Source of the DNA: Nomia melanderi
Lineage: Eukaryota > Arthropoda > Insecta > Hymenoptera > Halictidae
NCBI RefSeq assembly: GCF_051020985.1
Contig: NC_134999.1
Span: forward strand, 19,473,660-19,537,659
Length of the DNA: 64,000 bases
Direction of reading: 5' to 3'
The translations under genes and the position numbers were made by a program. The notes beneath the pieces were generated by a model. It saw only the letters and a program-made list of their open reading frames with translations. It ran no database searches and had not been told where the DNA came from. Of this stretch, positions 47,761 through 61,100 are shown piece after piece; the first letter of the stretch is position 1; each line of letters opens with the position of its first letter.

Positions 47761-50700
47761 TTAATAGTAACGCGAGTAGATTCCTGAGACCTTATAATTC
47801 ATTTAATGTCACACGAGCAATCCTGTAAACCGTTTTCCGCAATAGTCCGTCGAAAAATGATTCCTCCAATAAAAGTATTTGGATCTCAGTAAAAAGGGAA
47901 GCATCGTGTGGAACATCGTATAGTCACAGTGATACATGTCCATCGCAGTGAATTCGACACCGATGACGACCGCGTAAATGGATTTTTCCGTCGAGCGGTT
48001 TCCCTTTTATCGTTCGTTTCGCCTCCCGCAGGATTCCGCGTCCGTGCGACGGCGGAGTGGCGTCGTAAAACGTGAAAATCCAGCCGGGTATCGCACGGAT
48101 GAGGGAGAAACCTTGGGACTAACAGGGATCCGAAAGGAGATGCACGCGACAGCGTAACTCTGGGAGGAGCCGGCCGTTACGCGGCCAAGCGGCTTTTGTG
48201 CTCGGTCGTGAAAGGCAAATGACACGGCGAAAATGTTTGCTAAACGCGCTCGATTGGCCTCCGATCACCACTCTTTTACGCGGGAGTTTATCTTTGAACT
48301 CTTTTCCTCCGGCGTTTTTATTGGCTCGTTCCGCGTGAAATGCGCCGTCGCCTCTACTCCTGGACGCGCGTTCACCACGGGCTGGGCGCACGATTATAGG
48401 CGGAGGTGGTCGCGATTCATTGCCTTGGCTTCTTTCTCCATTGACTCGTTGACGCTTTTTATTGGTCGGCCGCCAAGTCCCCTAACTTCGACTATTGTCA
48501 GTGGCCTGAACTTTCGGTCGGTGCTTCGGTCTATTTCGATGCAGCTTTTGAAAATGTGGCACTCTGGAGCCGGTAACAGTCGAAGTTAACGTAGTAAAAA
48601 ACGAATGGTTCTATTTTGAACTTAGCTTCAAAAATTAGGTGCACATGAATTGGTAGCGAAGTCAATAAAACAGCAAATAGATGCGTAATTAGGATCCATC
48701 AGAAATTATATCACAAAACACGGATAAGTAAGAGTTCGCATTACTTGAATATCAAGAGAAACCCAGAATCCAACAATGAAATCACCAAGAGGCCTGCATC
48801 CTCCAACCGTTAATGACACAACGCGAACGAGAAGGTTCTAGAGGAGCTGACTAAGTTTTCGTGCACAAAGAACACAGCGTGTCGTATTTTCAGTTTCCCC
48901 TTTCAAAGCTGGACGCCAGCATAAAAGTCTCTCGCGTGTCAGTAGCTAGAATCATCGCAGAGGGGCCGGAGTAAAACCTCATAGGATCGTAACAAGGAAT
49001 TTACAGTCGTTAAGAAATATAAATACGGATGTATCAAGAAGAAGATGCGGCCGGAGTTTCCCCGTGGCAGCGTCGAGAAAGCCGGGCCCTCGAGGAAATA
49101 AAGCTCTCCCCGAGATTCTTTTCTCCGTGTTCGCCGGAACGGGAGCAACTTTTTCCGCGGCGATAAAATACGGCGAAGGTAACGCGTCGAGGATACAGGA
49201 AAGCGGGACAATTCGGCGGCGGGAGGCGGCGGGGGCGCGCGCAGCGATTCGACCTTGCCGGGGTGAATTACGAAAAGTCCTATTCAAAGTATTTCCGGGA
49301 ACGGAGGCACTTCCGGCCGCGGAATCCCGATCCTGGCCGTGGCCGGGGATCCGCGGATCCTTTCTCGCAGCCGTTAGAAGTGTCTCGCGCACAATGATAC
49401 GACGCAGAAATCATTTGGAGATGAAAAATGGACGGCGAGCAAAGGGAACGGGCGGGAGGGAGAGGGAGCGACTCTTCACTTCGCTCTTTTCCTAGCGAAC
49501 GCCGAGTCCCTGTGACACAGTTTCGCACAATAGAGTAGTCCGCCGCTTTTACCGAGGCTCTCCCCTGCCATTCTTTTTCATTCTTAAAGGCCGGCCTCGC
49601 GGCCTCGCGTTCATTTTTAATTGTCGTCGCTCTCGGACCCGGCCGCGTGACAATCCGTACCTTCCACTTGTGTATCGCGTATTAATTTTCCATCGAATTA
49701 CATTCCTCCGACGGAGCTTTAGCTGTTCGATGGATTGGATGATGCGTTGGATTGTCAGTGAAAGCGAATGGCAGGGAAGATGTGAACCGTTCGATGTTGA
49801 TGGTGGTATTGTTAATTAGGTGTGAATTTAGGGAAATGTGATGGATATTGAATTTTTTAAATATTATTTGATTGCAAGTATACGAATAGACATTGTAATA
49901 TTTTAGTTTTGAAGCTGCAATTTTCATGATCTATAATGAACGAATACAAACACTTGGTAATGGCAGTTATATTAAATCGACGGTTGCTTGTTTCTTAATT
50001 TAAAGCTGGATCTTCCATTCACCGAAGTCGAACAATACGCCATTTTGACGGCACGAACCGGATAATCTTTTTCAGCGTATTTCAGTTCGTAGGGATCCGC
50101 GGATCGAGTTTTACGAGGGCGTATGTTATTTATTTCTTTCAAGAGATTTCTCCCGGAGCGAGACACGCGCGCCCGGTGAAATTTTCCACGGATTTTTCGA
50201 GCAAAGCGCGTTTTCCAGTCAAGTATTCCGCCTTCCATCAATAATGGCCGCTTCACAGCAACGGCCGCCGCGCAATTTTCCCGTATATCGAGAGTATCGG
50301 ACCTTGGCCGGGCTTTAAAAGCTCATAATGCGCGGTTCCCGAATCAATGAACCGTTAATTGGTTTCGAGAATAATGCAAAGGAAAGGCCGCGCGCTAATT
50401 GCTCGTCGAGCTATTGTTTCTCCCCGTTAGATTTCCGAAACGCGGTCGCGAATAAATCGTCGCTGTTCTCGATCGATTTACAACGAAACTGAAATAAATT
50501 AATAAGTAAGAGAAAAAAGAAGGAAAAGAGAGAGAGAGAAGAAAGACTCTCACACCCGGCGAATTAAAAATTTCGCTCGCAATTAATAATTTCCCGGAGT
50601 TCCTTTGGACCGGGGCGTTCAATTAAAACGCGGTTTTATTGGAACCTAGTAATTAGTTTCGAAGCGACGTGCCTAATTGCTCCGGCGGAAGTTGAAATTG

Positions 50701-52835
50701 CCGCCTCGGAATATCGCAAATAGTTTGGAAACATCGCGGCACAATTATTTACGCGGAACGCGCCATTATTTTATTATCGGGGCAACGGTGGCGGGAGCAA
50801 AGGGTCGACGACAAATTGAGACTTCGCCACCTGACCGACGCTGCTCTCCCGCAAAGAAGATACTACCCGAGCTTTTTCGTTCTTTTCTCCCCGGAAGTAG
50901 ACACGGCGCGAACGACCCTCTTCTTCGCGTTAAGCAGCGTCCACACTTGACGGACGAGCATGAGCTGGGTACAAGTTGTCTCTCACCTTTCGTCCAATTC
51001 TGTTTTTTTAATCCATTATCTCTGGATAGACTTGAAACGTCGAGATTTCTTAATCCGTTAATTGCCAGAGACAAGGTGACTCATTTGCGTCTTCATTTCT
51101 TTTCTCAAATCTTCATTATGTTGCTTCGATTGCCTTCGATCGAATTTATAGTTCCTGCTTTCTACCAGAAATATCTTTAGAGTCTTTTGTAGATATTTCA
51201 CTATTTATTTCAACTATGTTTGATGTTATAATGTTAGCGCGTATTAGAATTAGAATGTTGCAAGGACTATGACGGAGTAATATATTATTTCTGGTATCTA
51301 AATAGAATGATGATGCATCGCCGGCGTGAATCAAGAGACCAGAAGTGTTTCCCTTTGATCTACAGGCGAACGGTGGCTCGCGTTTGCTGCGTTTCCTTCG
51401 TTCTCTCGCTCCGTCGTGTTTAATTAAACGCATCAGTGTCAAGATGCTCACTCGAGACAATCGCAGCCGCTGAATGCACCGGCATGCATCTGGGGAAAAA
51501 GCTCCCTTGCCCCCGAACTTCATCGATCCGTTTCCTCCAGACGAACGCGACGCGGACGAATTAACAGATATTTCAGAAAATCGTCGAATCAGGTCACAAA
51601 CTATTTCGAAAAAATCATCAATAATTCACCACTAAACTAATCTACCTTACGATCTACCTCAACTAAATTTATATCGGTCAATTTATAGTTAGCACCAATT
51701 ATAGGATAGCATTCAGAGCGTTAACCTTTACAGACAAGGACTTTCGAAAGTACATAAAATGTTCAACAAAGGAAGCTGACTGATCGAATTCCTGCCAGAA
51801 AGAAAAAGTGAACAAATACCGAGCTCTCATTGTTTGAATAAGTAAATTGTTCCCTTCCAATTTTATATTCCAGACGTGAAACGTCGATATCGGCGATACG
51901 ACGGTATCCCTCCTCAAATTAATCTTATACCTCTCAGTCTATAATATCCAGATTACTTTCACGTGCTCCACATATTTCTCCCGAGTTTCCCCAAGACCGT
52001 TACCTAAACACCATCCCCCGAAGACGCATCCCCTTGCACCCCGTTCTCGAGCACAGGCGACAACGGGGCTTCGATCGCTCCATTTTTCTCCGTTCACGCT
52101 CCAGCCTGCATCGGGACGTACCGATAATGTGAGAGAAAAAAACGTTCAGGCTTTATTTATAGCCGGGTTTGTTCGATCGTGAAACACGAAAGGGGTGCGG
52201 GCGCGGGAGGGGTCGCAGAAGCCCGCGAAGAGAAGCCGCGTGTCGAATTTCTCGGGGTTTTCATCCCCGCGCGGCGGGCGGAGCCACGAAATTCGGCCGG
52301 GAAAAGGGCGGTGGTGGATCCGTCGAGTCGTGCCCCCTGATCCTCCACCCCCTCGCATAACTGGGTCACCGGTCGAACACGTTCAACCCCCTCTGCGGAC
52401 GTATGCGGATACCGATATATTTTCCCCCGCCGGTCAGGGAAAAGTTTTTTGGACGTCGGCCAAGGGGGTTCGATCGTCGGTCCTCGGAACTCGTCGACTT
52501 GTTGCTGATGCGCGAATCGCGATCCGTTCCAACCCCCCGACACCGACGATCGATTTGGCTTCTGGAGTGGTCGCCGGCCTCGGTGGAAGCTGAGGGCTCG
52601 CAGCCCCCCTATCTGCGCTGGAAATATTTTCGGTTGGGTTAACGACTGCTCTGCGATCCCTGTTCAACCTCTGTTGAGGGAGGAAACGGTTCTTGAACCC
52701 TGCGCTTCTTTGTCATGTTCCTCCATTGTACTCTTAACTGCTTCTACTCTTAATCTTGGATTTGTTTTCTCATTCGTATTCTTCGTCTTATGTGGATGTT
52801 TTCAATTTGTTAGTAAACGTGTGTTAGCGATTTAA

Positions 52836-53070
52836 CCCTTTGCACTCGAAAGTTCCTCACTTGAAATGTTCAGTACTTTCTAGCTAGATGTAGACGAGAT
52901 TCTTTCAAATGAATTTATTGAGAAGTCACACATGAATTAGGGAACTAAATCTATTTGCTTTCAATATTTCTCGTATTGATGTATACAAAGGTTAATGATA
53001 AGTACCAAGGTTTATAATTTCGCTGTATCAAATCATCTGCGACTGGGGGTCGCCACTCGAGCGCAAAGAG
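52836..53070. mobile_element. TTAA MITE, family A, copy 3
   Basis: Starts CCCTTTGCACTCGA and ends CTCGAGCGCAAAGAG, flanked by TTAA (52832-52835 and 53071-53074). It is 235 bp. Its GGCGACCCC-type subterminal block matches copy 1 in inverse orientation. Confidence 0.8.
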
Positions 53071-54011
53071 TTAATTTGATAATCATAGTAGGGTATTTTT
53101 CGTTGCGTTACTGTGTTCTATTCTTGTTCTTACCGGAACACTTGGCTACGTCGTTACATCATACTTTAAAAACTACTATTCTAACCCTCCGACCTTCCGC
53201 GGAAGGTCAAACTCCTTTCATGAATGGCTCGTTCATTGACGCGTTCAGCATTTCCAATAAAAGGAGAGGATTCGTGCGGTATTAAAGAATGAAAATCAAT
53301 TCGATCGAGAAAGTTGGGAATTTTCAGCGGCTCCTTCTTCTCGAATACGCAATCGCGGTTTCCACGTCCAAGTTCTCGCGTCGTTCTTCAATATAATCGG
53401 CCTCCGTCCCCTCCGCCGTGATTCTCGTCACCCTTCCGGCACAGACGACGTCTGTGTGCGCGCGTGCAAATGGAATCGTTGAACTCATAGACCGTCTTCC
53501 TTCCCGGATGGGAGCTACTCTGACACTTGAGGCTCTAACCCTAGGCAGGCGAGCCTGGAAACGCTTAACCCCTCGATTGGCTGCGCGTGGTTGCGAGAGA
53601 GGAGGGTCGGCTCGACCGAAAACACGTCGTCGTGTGCGTTCCGTGTCACTTGACTCGTTATCTCGCCGCGACTTCTCTCGGCCCCTTCTACTTTCTGCGA
53701 ATTCGTGCAACATTTATCTATTTCGCATGCACTCCCGACCCCTCGGCGTCAAAAGACGTGGAAGTCAAACGAAAATTTTGATAAAACCTCGCCTGCCAGC
53801 GATCAAAGGAGAAATAATTTATGCAATCTTGAAATTGAAATTGGTATTATTTATAAGAAGTGATTAAGAAGTATTTATGAGATATAAATGGATTTGCAAG
53901 TGTTATGGGGTTGAATAAATCTATTCGTTCGGTAGAATGTTTTTTATTGTTTAAATTGTTCTGCAATCAGGTTATTTCGGTTTGAGTTGAGGAGAGTTTT
54001 TCATATTTTAA

Positions 54012-54222
54012 CACTAAAACTAAGAGAGAGGTCAAATGACCCACGATGTCTTCTTTTTGCAATTATTAGAAAGACAAATGTTTCTCTGAGAAATTATTAA
54101 AGAAATTCATTTAGCACTACACAAATTAAATTGTCGATCAATTAAAGTCTGAACAGATGCACTCTTGAAGTTTCTGTAGCGAAATTTTCAAAAGTCAATT
54201 GAAGTGCTCGGTAGTTTTAGTA
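54012..54222. mobile_element. TTAA MITE, family B, copy 3 (diverged)
   Basis: Begins CACTAAAACTA and ends TAGTTTTAGTA, flanked by TTAA (54008-54011 and 54223-54226). The termini are diverged versions of the family B ends, and the interior is only loosely similar. Confidence 0.6.
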
Positions 54223-55266
54223 TTAATCGATCAATTACACAGTCGATGCCAAGTGAATCGAAGCTTTCAAGTAAGGAGAAGTTCCTTTGATAGGAAGAAT
54301 GCGATTCAAGAAACGGCGAGTAGAGTTTCGAGCTATTTGTAGGGTAATATATTTCATAGGTGAATTGATTAAGTAACTGGGACAACTGAAATAGAATAGG
54401 GTAATAAGCGTAGGCCCTCGAACAGGAAGAATCAAATAAATTAGGCACACGAAATGAAAAAGGAAATTCGAGCCACTAGGTCAGCCCAGATGTTCTCTCT
54501 CTCTTTGATGTCATTCTACTCGACTCACTTCTATGAATAAGCAATGAGATCAATTTATAATATAATTCCCAATGCCCGATCATTTTCGACCACTATAAAT
54601 TCCATTTTGCAGCCCCAATTTCTAGTAATCCGAAGATTATAATCGTCGATTATAATTATCGGACTACCGAATACCAATCGAGCCCGTAATATCGCCTAAT
54701 CATGGAGTGTCTTTTTATTTAATCTGCCCCATTCATCGACGAATCGATACTGTAAATTGAAGCGAGCATTTCATCATGTTAAAACGTTTCGAAAACATCA
54801 GCAATTAATTTCATTACAGATGATTCGCTTATTACGAATGAGAAAGTTAAATAAATTGCATTCCACAAAACCTTAATTACATTTTTCCATGATTAAATCG
54901 TAAGCCCGACAAAACAGTTATTTCCTTCTTAATCCGCTGAGAAATTACTTTCTTGCGGTTGTCTTTATTCTTCGGGAACAGGGTGCAGTGTTTGAATTTT
55001 TAATTTATTCATTGATCTGACGAGAAACGTTGAAATTCGCTCATTGTAACGTAAGATTCTCTTTAAGTCGAGGCTCGACGGTTGCCCGTAGTAGTATCTT
55101 GAAAGGGATGCAGTAGCGTAAGCGGGTCCCATTCATAAACCTAAAATCAATGACGAATTGGTGAAAAGAAATCCGTGGCCGCGGATTGGTCGCGGCTCGT
55201 CGCCATGATGGCATCGCCGGCCAATCGTCGGTCGCGCCTTGTTTTCCCGTACTCGTGCACTCGTGG

Positions 55267-55436
<170 letters not shown>

Positions 55437-57371
55437 AAATTCCTCCGCTTTCACGCTCGTTTCTTTGTAATTATTTTCGGAGACCAGTGCGATCTCGCAC
55501 CTGCAATCCCCGCGGAAAAAATTAATTAAAATTCTTACTTGTGTTTCGCGCAGCAGCTTCTACTACTTGAATTGGAAAAGTTCGGAAGAGGAGAGAGGTT
55601 CCTTGACGTTACGCTAACCCCTTCATCGAATGATTTCGCGATTACGGGCACTTGGGAACTTGACTCGGGAGCAATGGAATATGATGATTTGATGGAATTA
55701 ATCATTTCAGTGAATAGCACTGGGAATTTGATCAGAAAGAATTTGAAAGTAAGAAATCAACTTATCCTCGCTAATGGGAACATTTGCTCGAACTTCTTTC
55801 AAATTTCTGCATCTTGATTATAAAATTATTCTGATAATTTTAGAATGTGTTATAAATAATCATTGGTGAAAGTAACAGGTTTCCAAAATCGAGATTCGTT
55901 GCGTAGTTCCTCACAGTAGCAACGGTGTCCTATTAGAGAGAATTAATTCGCGAGACAGTGACGTTACGGTGTACAAGAAATCACAAGACACCCGGTGTGC
56001 ACGCCGTGATTATCACTGTATTAGATCTCGTTGCCGCAATCCGGCAAGTTTGTCTAGTTTTTAAGACAAATGGCGCATTGCGTGCACGAGGCAGGCGCAG
56101 TGCGCTAGTTTAAACGACGGAGAACGAACGAAGAAACGTGATAAGCGGATTTTCCTATCCCGCGATCGTGTTTCCGCGAGTTCGGCTCCTCTCTCCGAAA
56201 TCGTGATGTCCCGTAATATTTCAATGGACGTCCCGGAAAACATAAATCTCGGAAAGCTGCAACCTTACCGTGCATCTCCATTCGACAATGGAAACGTTGG
56301 CCGATCGTCGAATATATTAGACAGCGACGTAAATATCATACTTTCTTACTCGCAACTACGATCATGTAAATTCCAAGAGTTCAATCGACGACGAAATCGC
56401 AAATGTGGACAATTGTGACGAACAAGGAACCGCTTCCGGTGAATCGAAACGCAGCATTGTTGTGTCGCTGCCGCACGAAAAATGTTGAACACATCCGAAT
56501 AGCATTTACGTTACGATCGAATAACTCGCGCACGGAGTGACTGCGCAAACGAAATTATTATCATCCATTTCGGAAATGGAGCCGGAAACGCGACGTGTTT
56601 TATTGTTTCACGGCTCCCCGGGAAAATAAAAAAAAAAACTGGGTGAACCCTCGGGCAGCCATCCTTCATTTACAAACAAAGGTCCAACGGAAAAAGTTTT
56701 CCAGCCGAGGACAATGGAGTCGGAGAAAAAATATTCCGCGGGGCTCGCGCTCGGTTCTCTGTGCGCGCGTGTTTTTTATTCGATCGTCATGAATGAAATT
56801 TCGCGATTTCAATTTCGAACGGGTGCGACAGGCAGACGAAAATTCCATTAAAAATTCCGGCGGGGCCTCGAGAATTTTCCCTCCGCCGTATTAAATGTTC
56901 AATTTCAAATCGGGAATCGCGCCGGGACGATGGCCCTTCGAGTTTCTTCGATTAAACGTCGCACGGTTTTTTAACGAGTCCGCCGACGCTGACGTGGAAC
57001 CATGTTTTTCAAATCGCGTACGATTGATTGCCGCGTGACGTGAATCACGCCATTTTGTAAGATAGCAAAAAGAAGTAAAAGAACGACGCGCGAGTGTAAA
57101 CAACGTTGAAAATACTGTAGACCCGTGGTATTTTCCTTCCGTGATATCTCTCGTTTGGCTGCCTTTTAATAGATACGCGGGACCGAGGTTTTGTATTTCG
57201 ATGCGTTCCAGGACGAATTAAAATTCATTCGAACTAATTCACCGCGTAATACATGTAAATATGTTCTAATTTATGCTGCCACGGATATTACGATAGAATT
57301 AGATTGAGTAATTTCCTGGCAAATAGATAAGGGAACTGAAAATAGTGACAGTGGTTCGCAACTTCTTTTAA

Positions 57372-57585
57372 CCCTTTGCACTCGAGAAAAAAACTTATAA
57401 AATTATAAAATTTTCAATTCGATATTAAACCTTGTGTAATGTATCAACACATAAAACATTCAAGTATAATAGTTCTGTCTCTTAATTTATAGAAGATAAT
57501 TGTGTTAGTTGCGAAAAATATCGTTAATATTTAGTTAGAAAGTAATGAATATTTTTAATGAAAAATATTGTCGAGTGCAAAGGGT
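57372..57585. mobile_element. TTAA MITE, family A, copy 4
   Basis: Starts CCCTTTGCACTCGAG and ends GTCGAGTGCAAAGGG, flanked by TTAA (57368-57371 and 57586-57589). The right TTAA is shared with the next element. Confidence 0.82.
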
Positions 57586-57589
57586 TAAC

Positions 57590-57805
57590 CCTTTGAACTC
57601 TGTAGGCTCCAATATTGCAGCGGTTATAATATTAAATATTTATGAATCTTAAAGAAACTACCCTAAAATTATTATTTTCCACACATCCGAATTTTGTACT
57701 AAGGAAAATAAAAGATCGAAGAAATGTTGCATTTCTAATTTTCGCTAGGAATACTATAAAAATTATTTGCAATTTCTCATAGATTACAAAACAACCTGGA
57801 TCTAT
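57590..57805. mobile_element. Related TTAA MITE, right end lost
   Basis: Begins directly after the shared TTAA with CCCTTTGAACTCTGTAGG and aligns with the intact element at 58505-58730 up to GATTACAAAAC. The terminal inverted repeat and right TTAA are missing, so the right end is deleted or decayed. The stated end is approximate. Confidence 0.6.
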
Positions 57806-58110
57806 CGCTGTAAAGTATTCATAACTATCCAAACTGTTTAAGCGAATGTTCGCAGATATTTTGAATTCCTAATTTCAAAGAAATCGATCGAGAACCAATT
57901 AACAAAGGAAGCGAGCGATTGAAATGGGAAGAAAAGTATTTAGACAATTTGTCAATGTTTTGTTTCGAAATAGGACAAGAACTGCGAGTTAAAGAGTTGG
58001 TGGTCCGGTTTCAGGTCCGTTCAACTGAGAGCAAAGGGGAGCAAAACGTGGCGGATTCGGTGACCCCTCTCGGCTGTGACCACAGGCGCACAGGGAATTA
58101 GGGCAAGGAA

Positions 58111-61100
58111 ATGCGTGAATATAAAATAGTGGTGTTGGGCAGTGGAGGTGTAGGCAAGTCCGCCCTCACTGTCCAGTTCGTCCAAGGAATCTTCGTGGAG
58201 AAGTACGACCCGACGATCGAGGACAGTTACCGGAAACAGGTCGAGGTCGACGGTCAACAATGTATGTTAGAAATCCTAGACACAGCCGGAACGGTGAGTT
58301 TTTCACGCATATTCAGTTGTATAGAAAATATCTCGGCATCTAATAAGCCGATGAAAAATAGAAATTCTAGAGAATTCATTGTAATTTGATAAAGATTATT
58401 AATACAATTGATATCAGTTGTTCAATTATATATTAATCCTTTGCGGACGAAGATTCTTTGAAATATACAAAATATTCAGCAAATGTAGCTAAATTATATA
58501 TTAACCCTTTGAACTCTGTAGGCTCCAATATTGCACCAAGGATAATATTAGATATTTCAATGAATTATAAAGAAACTACCTTGCAATTATTCGATTTTTT
58601 ACACATCAAAATTTTGCACTAAGAAGTAAAATAAAAGATCTAAGAAATGTTATAGCATTTTTCATTTTCCCTAGGGATACTATAAAAATTAGTTTCTGAT
58701 AGATTACAAAACCATCCAGAGTGCTAAGGGTTAATTGCTTGATTAATAAAAAAAAAACTACGTGCTGATCTCTTGGTGTTTGAGTAATTAAATTATTGTT
58801 TATGAATCAATCTTCGAAACATGAAAACTTCATCTCGAAATGTCGACATTCGTCTGCAAAGGGTTAATTAGAACAAATAGACAGTTGTTTCGTAATAGAC
58901 ACAAAGGATATAGTTATGTTTAAATAGATTTGTTTATTGATTTAGACGGCCATGAAGATAATGGGAAAACGATTTGTTTGTTTAGGAACAATTCACAGCC
59001 ATGAGGGACCTTTATATGAAAAACGGTCAGGGCTTCGTGTTAGTGTATTCGATAACGGCACAGTCAACGTTCAACGACCTGCAGGACCTCAGGGAACAAA
59101 TCCTGCGGGTAAAGGACACAGATGACGTGCCGATGGTGTTGGTAGGCAACAAGTGCGACTTGGAGGACGAGAGGGTAGTGGGCAAAGAGCAGGGCGTCAA
59201 CCTTGCCCGACAATTTAACTGCGCGTTCATGGAGACCTCTGCCAAAGCCAAAATTAATGTTATCGATGTGAGTAGTGGACGTGCTTTGGCCCTTTGTCTG
59301 TTAGTCATTAGCAGAAACAGCATGGGACAGACACCGAAATTGGAAGAGATCACGAACCTTTGCTGGAGCTAGGTCTGACATGACAATAGAGAATGGAATA
59401 TCACTTAATCCGATAAATACTTTGTTAGAAACATTCTTGTTTCCAGTTGTTATTCTATAACAATATATTCCACTTTGTTTTATCATTCGAGTTACGAACG
59501 TTGAAATAAAATGGAATAAACACAGTAACCTCGGTTAAACGAACACTAGAGAATCAGCACATGCAACGCTAAAAGTTTAAAGATAATTTTTACTGTTGAC
59601 AATAAAAGCATCTATATTGTTGTGGCACGTGCTTCGAAATGTCTTACCGTAGAATTCAATTGAATTCCGCGATACAAGTTAATCCCAGATTTCCAGATAC
59701 ACCGGCAAAGAATCCTTGTTTCACCTGCACGATCCATCATCCTCGAACCACGCAGAGTCATTCCTCGGTGAGCTTGTAAAAACCACTAACGTGCTGTTAC
59801 AAAATAACAGTAGTCTGTACAGGAGGCCATTGTTGTTCGACAATTAGCGTGACGTGTGGGAGTTCAAGACCGTTACGAAGGCCGAGATATTCTAATTGAA
59901 TGTGGGTATGCAATCGTTAAGTGTGGGAGTTGCACTTCAGGCCACTCGGGATTCTCAGGTTCTGGCATGTAAACGCGTGGCTCACGGATAACGATTTCTG
60001 TTTGTGACCACCTACCCCGCCAAAAATTCTTCAACCCCTTGGCCTATGGTATATTTCTCAACTCTGGTCGATACGGCTGCTTTGTCGTTAATAATTTAGT
60101 GGAAAAAAAGACAAATTCTAAGTATATGTTACGCCTACATTTCCTTTTAACCCCTTGCCGTACAATGACGAGTGAGACACACGATGAAGATTTCTAAATT
60201 AATTTAACAAGAATCAATGTTGTTTATTACCCACGGATCAAACAACTGTTTTGCTATTACCAATGTATTATATTCCAATGAAATTTCCACCTGAAGTAGA
60301 ATGGAAAATTTTGTTGACTGGAATATCGAGATACGATGGCGTACATGGATTTTGGAGATTTCTCTTTAACTCCTTGATGTACAATGACGAGTGAGACTCA
60401 TGATGAAGATTTCTAAACTAATTTAACCCTCTGTAGGACCATGTAACTTTGAAATCACATATCAGTACATTGGCATCTTGTTAATTTATTTCATTCTGCA
60501 CTCAAAGTGGTGAATAAAATTAAGTAATCGGTTAACTTAAACTTTCATACACTCAGGCGTGAAAGTTTAACGCCATTGTAACTTGAAAGTTATAAAATAT
60601 ATTCGTTTGATGAAATTATTGAAAGTATTGAATACATGGTTAATTTGTGTTCATATGTGGATATTTATTAATTTTGTACTGCATAGATTTTGTTATAATC
60701 ATGAACAAAAATTCGGCCCACAGAGGGTTAACAAGAATCAGTGTTGTTCATTACCCACGGATCAAACAATTGTTTTGCTATTATCAATGTATTATATTCA
60801 AATGAAATTTCCACCTGAAGTAGAATGGAAAATTTTGTTGTATTACAAATTGTCGATAATAAAATATTACACGAGCTTAGTAACGGAAGTAAATAGTACG
60901 CCAAGGGGTTAAGTATAATAGTTGATTACAGAGGAATAATATTTGCTTTGATTTCCGAGTAATATATATATATATATTTGTTGAATCATGTTGAAAATCT
61001 TCACGAGTTTAACTCATAGGACAAGAGGTTGTTGACACCAACAATATAATGAAATTTTTATTCAATTCGAAATTCGACTGAACTTTTCGTAATGTCTGTA

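Noticed and set aside
52157..52667. Overlapping open frames on both strands near 52.2-52.7 kb
   Set aside because: Several frames are open together in a GC-rich block, which is the signature of composition, not of coding.
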